From positions 1 through 34,430 of the forward strand of contig JASHNW010000010.1 of NCBI GenBank assembly GCA_030041435.1: a DNA stretch of 34,430 nucleotides. The letters run 5' to 3'. The stretch is from Acidobacteriaceae bacterium (GTDB lineage: Bacteria; Acidobacteriota; Terriglobia; Terriglobales; Acidobacteriaceae). The position numbers and the translations under genes were made by a program. Below, one piece after another: positions 24,061 to 31,989 of this stretch. A model generated the notes under the pieces. It ran no database searches and was not told the DNA's origin. It was given only the letters and a program-made list of their open reading frames with translations. How positions within the stretch are numbered: position 1 is the stretch's first letter; the number at the start of each line of letters is the position of its first letter.

Positions 24061-27000
24061 TTATTTTTTCGCGTCCAATTGGTTGAGGAGCACAGCCACG
24101 GCTTTGGCGAGTTGTGAGTCGGTGCCTTCTTCCGTCTCTCCGGGCTGGCGGGTGACCTCGACGTCGACAGGGCGGGGATGCATTTCCATGTTCTCGCGAT
24201 CGGTGGTCTGGATGCGGGTGCCGGGGACGCGGACGACGGAGCCGTCGATGAGCTGGCGGCCGCCGGTGTAGATGATCCAGCCGGCGGTGGGCGTGCCGAC
24301 GACTTTGCCAAGGTGGAGGGCGCGGTAGCCCTGGGTGAAGTCCTCGGCGTCGGAGAGCGAAGACTCGTTGGTGAGCAGGACGGTGGGCTTGCCGAGGGCG
24401 CGCTGGCCCAGCTCCTGGCGCGAGGGGAAGGTGGGCAGGCCGCGGGTGGTCATGAGCAGATAGTTCTGTCGTGTGAAGACGTCGAGGGCGTAGCCGTTGA
24501 CGTAGCCGCCGTTGTTGTTGCGGACGTCGACGATGACGCCGTCCCTGGCTTCGTTCTGCGCGTCGAGGTCGATATAGAGCTGGCGCAGAGAGCCATCGCC
24601 CATATCGGGGAGGTGGACGTAGCCGAGCCGGCCGTGGCTGAGCTTGTCGACGAGGGCACGGTTCTGATCGACCCAGGAGCGATAGAGCAGGCCCTCTTCG
24701 GCGGCAGTGTCGATGGGCTGAACGACGGCGTCGCGCTGTTTGCCGTCTTTGTCGGCGACGCGAAGGACGACGCGACGGCCAACCTGATCTTCGAGGAGCT
24801 GATCGAGGTTGGTGTGCTCGCCAATCTGCTGGCTGTTGACGGCGACCAGGGTTTCGCCGGGTTTGATGGTGCCCTCGACGGCGGCCGGGCCGAGGGGGAC
24901 GACTTCGCGGATGACGAGGCCCTTGCCGGATTCGTAGTCGGCGCGGTCGAAGCGCAGGCCGAGGCGGCCGGTGCGGACAGCGGGCTCGGACATGTGGTTG
25001 ATGCCGGAGTGCGAGGAGTTGAGCTCGCCGATCATCAGGTTGATGTCGCGCCGCATCTCGTCGCCGGTGCGCGCGCCTTCGATGAAGGGCTCGAACTCAT
25101 CGTGCAGCGCGGCCCAGTTGTGACCGTTGAAGTGGTCGTCGTAGAAGTAGCGGTTCAGCGTCTCCCAGGCTTCGTCGAAGGCGACCTGCTTGTCCTGGTC
25201 GAAGTCGACTTCGTACGTGGCGGTGACGGGGATGGGCTTGATATCGCGGCTCTCGATCGTGAGGCTGCGAGGCTGGCCGTTGTCGAGATAGATTAGCTCT
25301 TTCGAGTCGGGCGTGAAGTAGTACGAGTCCTTGCGCGTCGCGGAACTGGTGAGCTGGCGCGGGACGGGCGGCTCTTTGGGATTCTCCTCAAGCGACCAGG
25401 CGTAGAGGTTCACGTGGTTGGCGACGTTGGCGAGGAAGACGACGGTCTTGCCGTCGGGACTGATAACGGGGTCGAGAACGCTGAGGCCGACGGGGACAAA
25501 GGTGAGGCGGTCGCGGATACCGTCGAAGGCGATGGGCTCGTCCTTCTTCGGCTGTTCAGGTTTTTCTTTGCCGGCGGCGGGAGGCTGTGCGCTCTCCGGG
25601 GCGGGTTCGGATTTCTTTTCGGGTGCGGCAGGAGCGGGTTCGCCAGGTTTGGTTTGCGGCTCTTTCGGCGTGGTAGCCGGCGTGCCGGGCGTGTGGAAGA
25701 GATCGCTCAGCTCGTCCTCGCGGTATTTGGGGATGTGGGGCGTGAGGTCGACCCGAGCCAGGTCGAAGTTCTCGCTGCGCTGCGCGGTTGCAAAGAGGAG
25801 ATATTTGCCATCGGGCGACCAGGCGATGTGAAAGCCGGTTTCGCCGTTGGCGAGGAAGGTGATGGGCTGCGGATCGCCGCCCGCGGCCGCGACGACCTTC
25901 AGATTGCGGAAGCCGTCGACACCCACGGCGGTGTAAACGATCCACTGGCTGTTGGGCGACCACTCGACCTCAGCGTCACGGAGGAGATCGCGAGCAAGGA
26001 CTTTGTCGGTGATGGCGTCGGCTTTGTCTGCGAGGGTGAGCAGGTGCAGCTCGCGGTCGCCGCGCGTGTAGGCGATGGACTTGCCGTCGGGGGAGTAGCG
26101 GGGATTCTCGTTTTCCTCGTCGCCGGTGGTGAGGCCGCGCTCCTTGTTGGTGGTGAAGTCGTATTCGTAGAGGTTGTTGTGACCGCCGCGCTCCGAGACG
26201 TAGACGATGCGATTCGAGTCAGGCGACCAGCGGACGTCTTCTTCGCGCTCGGGGGTGCGGGTGACGCGGAAGGCTTCGCCCCCGTCTTTGGCGGGCGCGG
26301 CGAAGATATCGCCGTGGGCAACGACTGCGAGTTTCCTGCCGTCGGGCGAGAGCGCCATTTCGTCGTAACGATCGTCGTGGCGAAGCTGCGGATGCGGCGA
26401 CGACGGGACACCGAGAAGGGTAATGGGGACTTCAGCAGCGTGGCCGGAGGCGAGATCGAGGCTCCAAATCGTCAAGTCACGCTCAAAGACGATGGTCTTG
26501 CCGTCGTAGGCGATGGAGGGAAAGAGCACGCGGCCGTGGTTGAAATGCGTGATCTGTTTCGGCTCGCCGGAGGGGAGCGCGATGGACCAGATGTTTTCCG
26601 CCCCGCTGCGATCGCTCATGAAGTAGAGCGTCTTGCCGTTGGGGGACCACATCGGCCATGCGTGTTTGGAGTCGGCAGGGACGATGACGCTGGCCTGCTG
26701 TTCGCCGGCGAGGGGCTTGAGCCAGATTTCGGTTTCGTCGATGTGGGCGTGGCCGTTGCGCCACCACTGGGCGAAGCTGATGCCCCTGGCGCAGAGAGCG
26801 ACGGACTGGCCGTCAGGCGAGGGTGCGCTCTCGAATTCGGCGAGGTAGCGTTCGCGGCTGACTTCGAGGGGCGTGCCGCCCGCAGAAGAGACGCGGAAGA
26901 CGTCGGGCAGGTGGCCGATGTCGTCGGCGGAGGAGGAGAAGTAGATCCACTTCCCGTCGCGGGACCAGGCATCGAGCTGATCGGGCTGATCGCTCCAGGT

Positions 27001-27348
27001 GAGGCGGCGCAGCTCGCCGGTGGCGAAGGTGAGGATGTAGATGTCGCCGGCGCCGGTGCGGGTGGAGACGAAGGCGAGCTGGGAACCGTCGGGCGACCAG
27101 AGGGGGCGCGACTCGGTGGCAGGGTCGGAGATGAGCAGGCGCGCCTCGCCGCCGGCAGCGGGAACGGTCCAGATATCGCCACCGGAGGCAAAGGCGATCT
27201 GGTGGCCGTCGGGCGAGAGCGCCGGCTCAGCGAGCGAAGGCTTTGGGGCGGGCTTGCTTTGCGTCTGGGTGAAGGCGGGAACGGCGAGCGCGAAAACGGC
27301 GAGAGACGAGGCGAAGAGAGACGGCTGCCGGCGGAGGATGGTCGTCAT
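24061..27348 (-). CDS. Tricorn protease-like S41 peptidase, exported
   Basis: This 1095-residue protein has a signal peptide (residues about 1-27). It is followed by WD40/PD40-type beta-propeller repeats (about 35-540, with many SPDGxxI/V blocks), a Pro/Lys/Glu-rich linker (about 555-610), a second short propeller part with ISPDGKTVVFLA, a helical bundle, a PDZ domain (about 800-870, VPLGPAAVEGTIKPGETLVA) and an S41 serine-peptidase core. The catalytic His is in NSSHSGI and the nucleophile is Ser999 in NESSLSDAE. Tricorn enzymes trim peptides passed through the propeller channel, and many Acidobacteria carry exported versions. The gene is preceded by an intrinsic terminator of the upstream NTF2-like gene, so it likely has its own promoter. 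Confidence 0.93.
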   Translation of the reverse strand: MTTILRRQPSLFASSLAVFALAVPAFTQTQSKPAPKPSLAEPALSPDGHQIAFASGGDIWTVPAAGGEARLLISDPATESRPLWSPDGSQLAFVSTRTGAGDIYILTFATGELRRLTWSDQPDQLDAWSRDGKWIYFSSSADDIGHLPDVFRVSSAGGTPLEVSRERYLAEFESAPSPDGQSVALCARGISFAQWWRNGHAHIDETEIWLKPLAGEQQASVIVPADSKHAWPMWSPNGKTLYFMSDRSGAENIWSIALPSGEPKQITHFNHGRVLFPSIAYDGKTIVFERDLTIWSLDLASGHAAEVPITLLGVPSSPHPQLRHDDRYDEMALSPDGRKLAVVAHGDIFAAPAKDGGEAFRVTRTPEREEDVRWSPDSNRIVYVSERGGHNNLYEYDFTTNKERGLTTGDEENENPRYSPDGKSIAYTRGDRELHLLTLADKADAITDKVLARDLLRDAEVEWSPNSQWIVYTAVGVDGFRNLKVVAAAGGDPQPITFLANGETGFHIAWSPDGKYLLFATAQRSENFDLARVDLTPHIPKYREDELSDLFHTPGTPATTPKEPQTKPGEPAPAAPEKKSEPAPESAQPPAAGKEKPEQPKKDEPIAFDGIRDRLTFVPVGLSVLDPVISPDGKTVVFLANVANHVNLYAWSLEENPKEPPVPRQLTSSATRKDSYYFTPDSKELIYLDNGQPRSLTIESRDIKPIPVTATYEVDFDQDKQVAFDEAWETLNRYFYDDHFNGHNWAALHDEFEPFIEGARTGDEMRRDINLMIGELNSSHSGINHMSEPAVRTGRLGLRFDRADYESGKGLVIREVVPLGPAAVEGTIKPGETLVAVNSQQIGEHTNLDQLLEDQVGRRVVLRVADKDGKQRDAVVQPIDTAAEEGLLYRSWVDQNRALVDKLSHGRLGYVHLPDMGDGSLRQLYIDLDAQNEARDGVIVDVRNNNGGYVNGYALDVFTRQNYLLMTTRGLPTFPSRQELGQRALGKPTVLLTNESSLSDAEDFTQGYRALHLGKVVGTPTAGWIIYTGGRQLIDGSVVRVPGTRIQTTDRENMEMHPRPVDVEVTRQPGETEEGTDSQLAKAVAVLLNQLDAKK

Positions 27349-27446
27349 CGGTGCACAGATTTTCCTTTGCGGGCTTTTTTGTTGCCAACAAGGATACAGG
27401 CAGACAGGGCCCGGGCGGTCCGGCGGCGGCGATTCTTCAGGAAGGC

Positions 27447-27488
27447 AAAAAAAGCCGAACCGGAGCCGCTGGTGAGCCCCGGTTCGGC
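27447..27488 (-). terminator. Intrinsic terminator of the NTF2-like gene (copy B)
   Basis: On the minus strand GCCGAACCGG pairs with CCGGTTCGGC over 10 bp (27454-27463 with 27479-27488), followed by seven T. It starts about 28 nt after the stop codon of the gene at 27517, the classical layout. It separates that gene from the tricorn-like gene. Confidence 0.9.
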
Positions 27489-27516
27489 GGGAGGTTTAGA
27501 TGAAGCAGTATTTCGA

Positions 27517-27945
27517 TCAGGCTTCGAGAATGGCCATCTTTGGCGGCGGGATGAAGCGAAACATCGGTGGAGTGGACCACTCGGTCTCGCAGTAGATGTT
27601 CCAGCGGCGGACTTTTCCGTGGGCAACTTCAGCGAGCCAGGAGGCGGAGATTTTCCAGGAGCCGGGCTGAATGCGGCCGTCGATGCGCCACTTGCCGCCG
27701 GTTTCGCCAAAGAGCGCGACGCGATTGCCGTTGGTAAAGCTGGAGTCGATGCGAATCCAGTATTGGGGGTAGGAGTTGAAGAAACACACCCAGTTTTCGA
27801 TCATGTTGTCGGCACCCATGAATTTGGTGCCGCGGGCATCGGTGAAGATATGGTCGTCCGTCATGAGAGAGCGAAGAGCAGTAAGGTCCCGGGCATTGAT
27901 AGCAGAAATGAAGGCGCCAGTAACTTCAAGGGGCGAGCGGGCCAT
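27517..27945 (-). CDS. SnoaL/NTF2-like protein, copy B
   Basis: This 142-residue paralogue of the protein at 23622-24008 shares the opening LEVTGAFISAINARDLTALR, the segment MTDDHIFTDARGT and the ISASWLAEVAHGKVRRW tail. It is 14 residues longer at the C-terminus. The AAAGGAA ribosome binding site precedes ATG 27945. The two copies on one strand, flanking the tricorn-like gene, suggest a local duplication. The function is unknown; the NTF2 fold suggests ligand binding or catalysis on a small molecule. Confidence 0.78.
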   Translation of the reverse strand: MARSPLEVTGAFISAINARDLTALRSLMTDDHIFTDARGTKFMGADNMIENWVCFFNSYPQYWIRIDSSFTNGNRVALFGETGGKWRIDGRIQPGSWKISASWLAEVAHGKVRRWNIYCETEWSTPPMFRFIPPPKMAILEA

Positions 27946-28118
27946 CGGTAATTCCTTTCAATGGTGCAAGCGTACCATCGTTTGGAAGCCGGGAAACTGG
28001 CGGAAACGCGGAGTCGTTACCCACGAAAGTTGTAATTTGCGCGCGATTTCCACTGGGAGTTACCGAGGTGAGTTACCGCAGAGACCTGGTTCCGGCAACG
28101 GGGCATGAAAGGCGCGTG

Positions 28119-28400
28119 TTATTCGGCGCGGGCCGCGCTCATTGGATCGACGGAGACGGCGCGGCGCATGGGGAGGAAACCGGCCACCGCACAGACGGCG
28201 AGTGAAAGGAAAACGCTTCCGGCGAACATCCTTGCCGGGTTACCGCTGAGAGTCTCCATTGGATTCAGCCCGCGTTTTGCAGCCCATGCGAGGGGGATGG
28301 ACGCGGCGATGCCGGCTGCGGCGAGGAGCGCAAGGTGTAGCAGGACCAGCGCGGCGAGATTCCTGCGCGTGCGCTGGCTTTTGCTCTTTAAATTGCGATC
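28119..28400 (-). pseudogene. Permease (MacB/FtsX, ADOP-like) C-terminal fragment
   Basis: After the fabF stop, the same strand encodes a hydrophobic stretch with two to three membrane segments ending in GFLPMRRAVSVDPMSAARAE. This is the hallmark C-terminus of FtsX/MacB-type ABC permeases such as the ADOP proteins abundant in Acidobacteria. Only about 90 residues remain and no start codon or ribosome binding site is evident. It is probably a truncated relic, though a short coupled membrane protein cannot be excluded. Nothing further is seen in the 170 nt between it and the NTF2-like gene. Confidence 0.6.
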
Positions 28401-28408
28401 GACGGAGA

Positions 28409-29653
28409 TTATTCCCAGCGGCGGAAGATGAGCGAGCCGTTGGTGCCGCCGAAGCCGAAGGAGTTGGAGAGGGCGATGTGCATCTCCGCCTTCTGCGGAT
28501 GATTCGGGACGTAGTTCAGCACGCACTCGGGGTCGAGGTTGTCGAGGTTGGCCGTGGGCGGAGCGGTCTGGTTCTGCAGGGCGAGGATGGTGATGCCTGC
28601 TTCGAGGCCTCCCGCGCCGCCGAGCAGATGGCCGGTCATCGATTTAGTGGAGCTGATGAGCAGCCTGTGGCTGGTGGCATGTTCGCCGAAGAGGCGCTGC
28701 ATGGCCTTCGACTCGGTGACGTCGCCGACCGGGGTGGAAGTGGCGTGGGCGTTGACGTAATCGATCTGGTGCGGCTCGAGCTTCGCGCTGTTCAACGCAT
28801 TCTTCATGGCGCGGAAGCAGCCGTCGCCGTCTTCGGGCATGCTGGTGATGTGGTAGGCATCGGCGCTCATGCCGTAGCCGATGATTTCGGCGAGGATGTT
28901 CGCGCCGCGGGCTTTGGCGTGCTCCAGATCTTCAAGGATGAGGATGCCGGCGCCTTCGCCGACGACGAAGCCGTCGCGATCGCGGTCGAAGGGGCGGCAG
29001 GCGTGTGCTGGATCGTCGTTGCGCGTGGACAGCGCGCGCATGGCGGCGAATCCGCCAATTCCCATGGGGGTGATGGCGGCTTCGGATCCGCCGGCGATCA
29101 TCACGTCGGCGTCGCCGCGCTCGATGATGCGGTAGGCGTCGCCGACGGAGTGGGCGCTGGTGGTGCAGGCGGTGGCTGTGGCCTCGTTGGGACCTTTGGC
29201 GCCGTAGCGGATGCTCACCTGTCCGGCGGCAAGGTTGATGATGGCCGCCGGAATGAAGAAGGGCGAGATCTTGCGCGGGCCGCCCTGCAGCATGTTGGAG
29301 TGCTCGCGCTCGATGATGTCGAACCCCCCGATGCCGGAGCCGATGAAGACGCCAACGCGCTCGGCGTTGGCCGGGGTGATGTCCAGGCCGGAGCTGCGCA
29401 TCGCCTCGTCGGTGGCCGCGAGCGCCAGGTGGATGAAGCGCGCCATTTTGCGCGATTCCTTTTTATCCACGAACTGGAGCGGGTCGAAGTTTTTCACTTC
29501 GGCGGCGAAGGTGACGGGGAAGCCGGTGGTGTCGAAGTGGGTGATGGTGGCGATCCCACTCCTGCCGGCGAGCAGGTTGTTCCAGACCTCGGGCGCGGTA
29601 TGGCCGACGGCCGACACCAAACCGAGCCCTGTTACAACAACGCGACGCTGCAA
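28409..29653 (-). CDS. fabF: Beta-ketoacyl-ACP synthase II
   Basis: This 414-residue condensing enzyme of fatty-acid synthesis extends acyl-ACP with malonyl-ACP. The catalytic triad is visible: Cys in TATACTTSAHSVGD, His in NAHATSTPVGD, and His in STKSMTGHLLGGAGG. The N-terminus RRVVVTGLGLVSAVG and the terminal FGFGGTNGSLIFRR are typical. The start is TTG 29653, two bases after the acpP stop, so the two genes are an operon. An unusual start codon and close coupling suggest production depends on acpP translation. Confidence 0.97.
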   Translation of the reverse strand: MQRRVVVTGLGLVSAVGHTAPEVWNNLLAGRSGIATITHFDTTGFPVTFAAEVKNFDPLQFVDKKESRKMARFIHLALAATDEAMRSSGLDITPANAERVGVFIGSGIGGFDIIEREHSNMLQGGPRKISPFFIPAAIINLAAGQVSIRYGAKGPNEATATACTTSAHSVGDAYRIIERGDADVMIAGGSEAAITPMGIGGFAAMRALSTRNDDPAHACRPFDRDRDGFVVGEGAGILILEDLEHAKARGANILAEIIGYGMSADAYHITSMPEDGDGCFRAMKNALNSAKLEPHQIDYVNAHATSTPVGDVTESKAMQRLFGEHATSHRLLISSTKSMTGHLLGGAGGLEAGITILALQNQTAPPTANLDNLDPECVLNYVPNHPQKAEMHIALSNSFGFGGTNGSLIFRRWE

Positions 29654-29655
29654 AG

Positions 29656-29904
29656 CTACTTGCCGCCTTTCGCGTTCTTTTCGATGTATTCGATGGCGTC
29701 CTTGACGGTCTTGATCTTCTCGGCGTCCTCGTCGGGGATTTCGAGGTCGAAGGCTTCCTCAAACTGCATGACCAGCTCGACGACGTCGAGGGAGTCAGCG
29801 CCGAGGTCCTCCTGGAAGGAAGCAGTAGGGGTCACCTCGGCTTCGTCGACCTGCAGCTGTTCGACGATGATCTGTTTGACTTTGTCTTCCACACCTGATG
29901 CCAT
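29656..29904 (-). CDS. acpP: Acyl carrier protein
   Basis: The 82-residue carrier has the phosphopantetheine attachment site [17 protein letters not shown] (Ser in DSL) and the usual acidic four-helix composition. It carries the growing acyl chain for FabF and the other FAS II enzymes. AGGAGA lies before the ATG at 29904. It is followed after 2 nt by fabF. The rest of the usual fab cluster (fabH, fabD, fabG, plsX) is not in this window. Confidence 0.97.
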   Translation of the reverse strand: MASGVEDKVKQIIVEQLQVDEAEVTPTASFQEDLGADSLDVVELVMQFEEAFDLEIPDEDAEKIKTVKDAIEYIEKNAKGGK

Positions 29905-30066
29905 GCGTATCTCCTGTGTACCGCGATATGGATGCTGAAAACCGGAGGGCGGGATGCGAGGCCGGTTCCGGGCGAGGCAATGAGCCAGGGTGCAGACACA
30001 CCCCGACTTTGCTCCGAAATTCCAAGTCTACTGAGGGTACTGGGTGGTGTAAAGCGGCACAGGAAT

Positions 30067-30139
30067 CAGCATTCAGCGATCAGCGATCAGGGTACTGCCA
30101 GCGGACAGCGGTCAGCGATCAGCAGGCAGCGAGCAGCAG
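30067..30139. repeat. Heptamer repeat array between acpP and the gamma-glutamyltransferase
   Basis: About nine 7-nt units of the CAGCGAT type can be read (CAGCATT, CAGCGAT, CAGCGAT, an 11-nt interruption, CAGCGGA, CAGCGGT, CAGCGAT, CAGCAGG, CAGCGAG, CAGCAGC). The remaining 307-nt gap between acpP and the next gene holds no other gene. The divergent promoters of acpP and the gamma-glutamyltransferase must lie here, but I cannot pick them out safely. Confidence 0.7.
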
Positions 30140-30211
30140 CGCGCCGCCAGGATTTTGGTAGGGTGAAGGCTCCCGGGTTTCCGGTGACTCCTGTGATCGG
30201 AGGGCGTGCGA

Positions 30212-31900
30212 ATGTCGGTTGTGCGATGGGGCGTGGTTTGTATGCTGAGTGCGATGACGATGGCAGCAGCGATGGGGCAGGACCGCAGCCATGGGCGGTC
30301 GGTGGTATCCAGCCAGAACGGCATTGTTGCGACAACATGGGTGCAGGCGTCGCAGGCGGGCGCGCGGGTGCTGGAGGAGGGCGGCTCGGCGGTCGATGCG
30401 GGGATTGCGGCGAACGCGGTGCTGAACGTGAGCGAGCCCATGATGAACGGCATGGGCGGCGACCTGTTCGCGATCTACTGGGACGCAAAGACGGGCAAGC
30501 TGTACGGGCTGAATGCGAGCGGATGGGCTCCGCAAGGGCTGACAATCTCGCATCTGCGAGCGAAGGGGGAGACGACGATGCCGCAGTTCGGCATCGATGC
30601 GGTGACCGTGCCCGGGGTGGTGGACGGATGGTCGAAGCTGCACGAGCGCTGGGGGCGGCTGCCTTGGGCATCGCTCTTTCAGCCGGCGATCTTCTACGCG
30701 GAGAACGGCGTCCCGGTGCCGGAGATGATTCACGACTACTGGGCGGCAGCGGCGACGGGGCTGGAGGCGAATGCGGAGAGCCGCCGCGTGTTCCTGCCGG
30801 ACGGCAAGGTTCCGGCGATGGGTCAGATCTTCCGCGACCCGGACCTGGCGAAGGCGCTGCGGATCGTGGCTGAGCAAGGCGAAGCGGCGTTCTACAGGGG
30901 AACGATTGCCCAGGCGATCCTGAAGACGAGCGCGGAGCAGGGCGGCACGATGACGGCCGACGATCTGGCGCAGTATGCGGCGGAGTGGGTGGAGCCGGTG
31001 TCGACGCAGTACCGCGACTGGACGGTGTACGAGCTGCCGCCGAACGGCGACGGCATCGCGGCGCTGGAAATGCTGAACATCATGGCGCAGTTTCCGCCGG
31101 CGGCAGGTGGGCCGCACAGCGCGGCGGAGCTGCACACGCGCATCGAGGCGATGAAGCTGGCCTATGCGGACGTGAAGCGGTACGACGGCGATCCGCGGTT
31201 TGGGAAGATTCCAGTAGCGGAGCTGATCTCGAAAGAGTGGGCGGCGCAGCGGGCGAAGCTGATCGATCCGGCGAAGGCGAATTGCGATGTGGCGCCGGGC
31301 GCGCTGGGCAAGAGCGACACGACGTATTTGAGCGTGGTGGATAGCGAGGGGAACATTCTGTCGCTAATCCAGAGCAACTACGAGGCATTTGGGTCGGGCA
31401 TCACGGTGGATGGGATGGGATTTGTGCTGCAGGATCGCGGGGGGCTGTTCTCGCTCGATCCGCAGTCGCCCAACGCGCTGGCGGGGCGCAAGCGTCCGTT
31501 TCACACCATTATTCCGGCATTCATGCAGCGCGGAGACGAGCATATCGGCTTTGGGATCATGGGAGGGATGAATCAGCCGCTGGCGCACGCGCAGTTCGTA
31601 TCGAATGTGGTGGATTACGGGATGAACATCCAGGCGGCGATGGAGGAGCCGCGGTTCACGGTGCATCCGCAGCTGGGGTGCCACATCGTGATCGAGTCGC
31701 GGGTGGGTCAGGCGTCGATCGACGAGCTGACGAAGATGGGGCATGAGCTTGAAGTCCGTGGGGCGTACACGACGCGCATGGGACGCGGGCAGGCGGTGCT
31801 GCACGACAGCGCGATGGGCGTGAACTATGGGGCATCGGATCCGCGCGCGGACGGGGCGGCGGTGCCGGAGTCGCCCAGGGGGCTGCTGGGGAAGCCGTAA
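30212..31900 (+). CDS. Secreted gamma-glutamyltransferase-like protein
   Basis: This 562-residue protein has a signal peptide (MSVVRWGVVCMLSAMTMAAA) and the GGT fold: GGSAVDAGIAANAVLNV at the start, GMGGDLF, then the autoprocessing site with the nucleophilic Thr in KSDTTYLSVVDSEGN (Thr370 by the chosen start), and the small-subunit segment GIMGGMNQPLAHAQ. GGTs cleave themselves at this Thr and hydrolyse or transfer gamma-glutamyl groups from glutathione. Here TTH of the classical TTHYSV is TTY, as in some relatives acting on other acyl groups, so glutathione may not be the substrate. ATG 30212 is preferred over GTG 30206 because GGAGGG is 8 nt upstream of it. Confidence 0.9.
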   Translation: MSVVRWGVVCMLSAMTMAAAMGQDRSHGRSVVSSQNGIVATTWVQASQAGARVLEEGGSAVDAGIAANAVLNVSEPMMNGMGGDLFAIYWDAKTGKLYGLNASGWAPQGLTISHLRAKGETTMPQFGIDAVTVPGVVDGWSKLHERWGRLPWASLFQPAIFYAENGVPVPEMIHDYWAAAATGLEANAESRRVFLPDGKVPAMGQIFRDPDLAKALRIVAEQGEAAFYRGTIAQAILKTSAEQGGTMTADDLAQYAAEWVEPVSTQYRDWTVYELPPNGDGIAALEMLNIMAQFPPAAGGPHSAAELHTRIEAMKLAYADVKRYDGDPRFGKIPVAELISKEWAAQRAKLIDPAKANCDVAPGALGKSDTTYLSVVDSEGNILSLIQSNYEAFGSGITVDGMGFVLQDRGGLFSLDPQSPNALAGRKRPFHTIIPAFMQRGDEHIGFGIMGGMNQPLAHAQFVSNVVDYGMNIQAAMEEPRFTVHPQLGCHIVIESRVGQASIDELTKMGHELEVRGAYTTRMGRGQAVLHDSAMGVNYGASDPRADGAAVPESPRGLLGKP

Positions 31901-31989
31901 GAGGCTGAGCGCGTGCGGGCTCGATCCTGCTGTAAACGGCTCTGGAAAAGCTGGGCTTTCCGGGGGCGTGGCGGGGGTAGACTCAGGCC

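Noticed and set aside
25414-27951. An 845-codon open frame on the plus strand
   Set aside because: It is antisense to the tricorn-like gene and arises from high GC and codon bias. It has a Gly/Asp/Val-rich composition and no domain.
30067-30139. Possible CRISPR-like array between acpP and the gamma-glutamyltransferase
   Set aside because: The period is 7 nt with no spacers and no cas genes; it is a heptamer tandem array.
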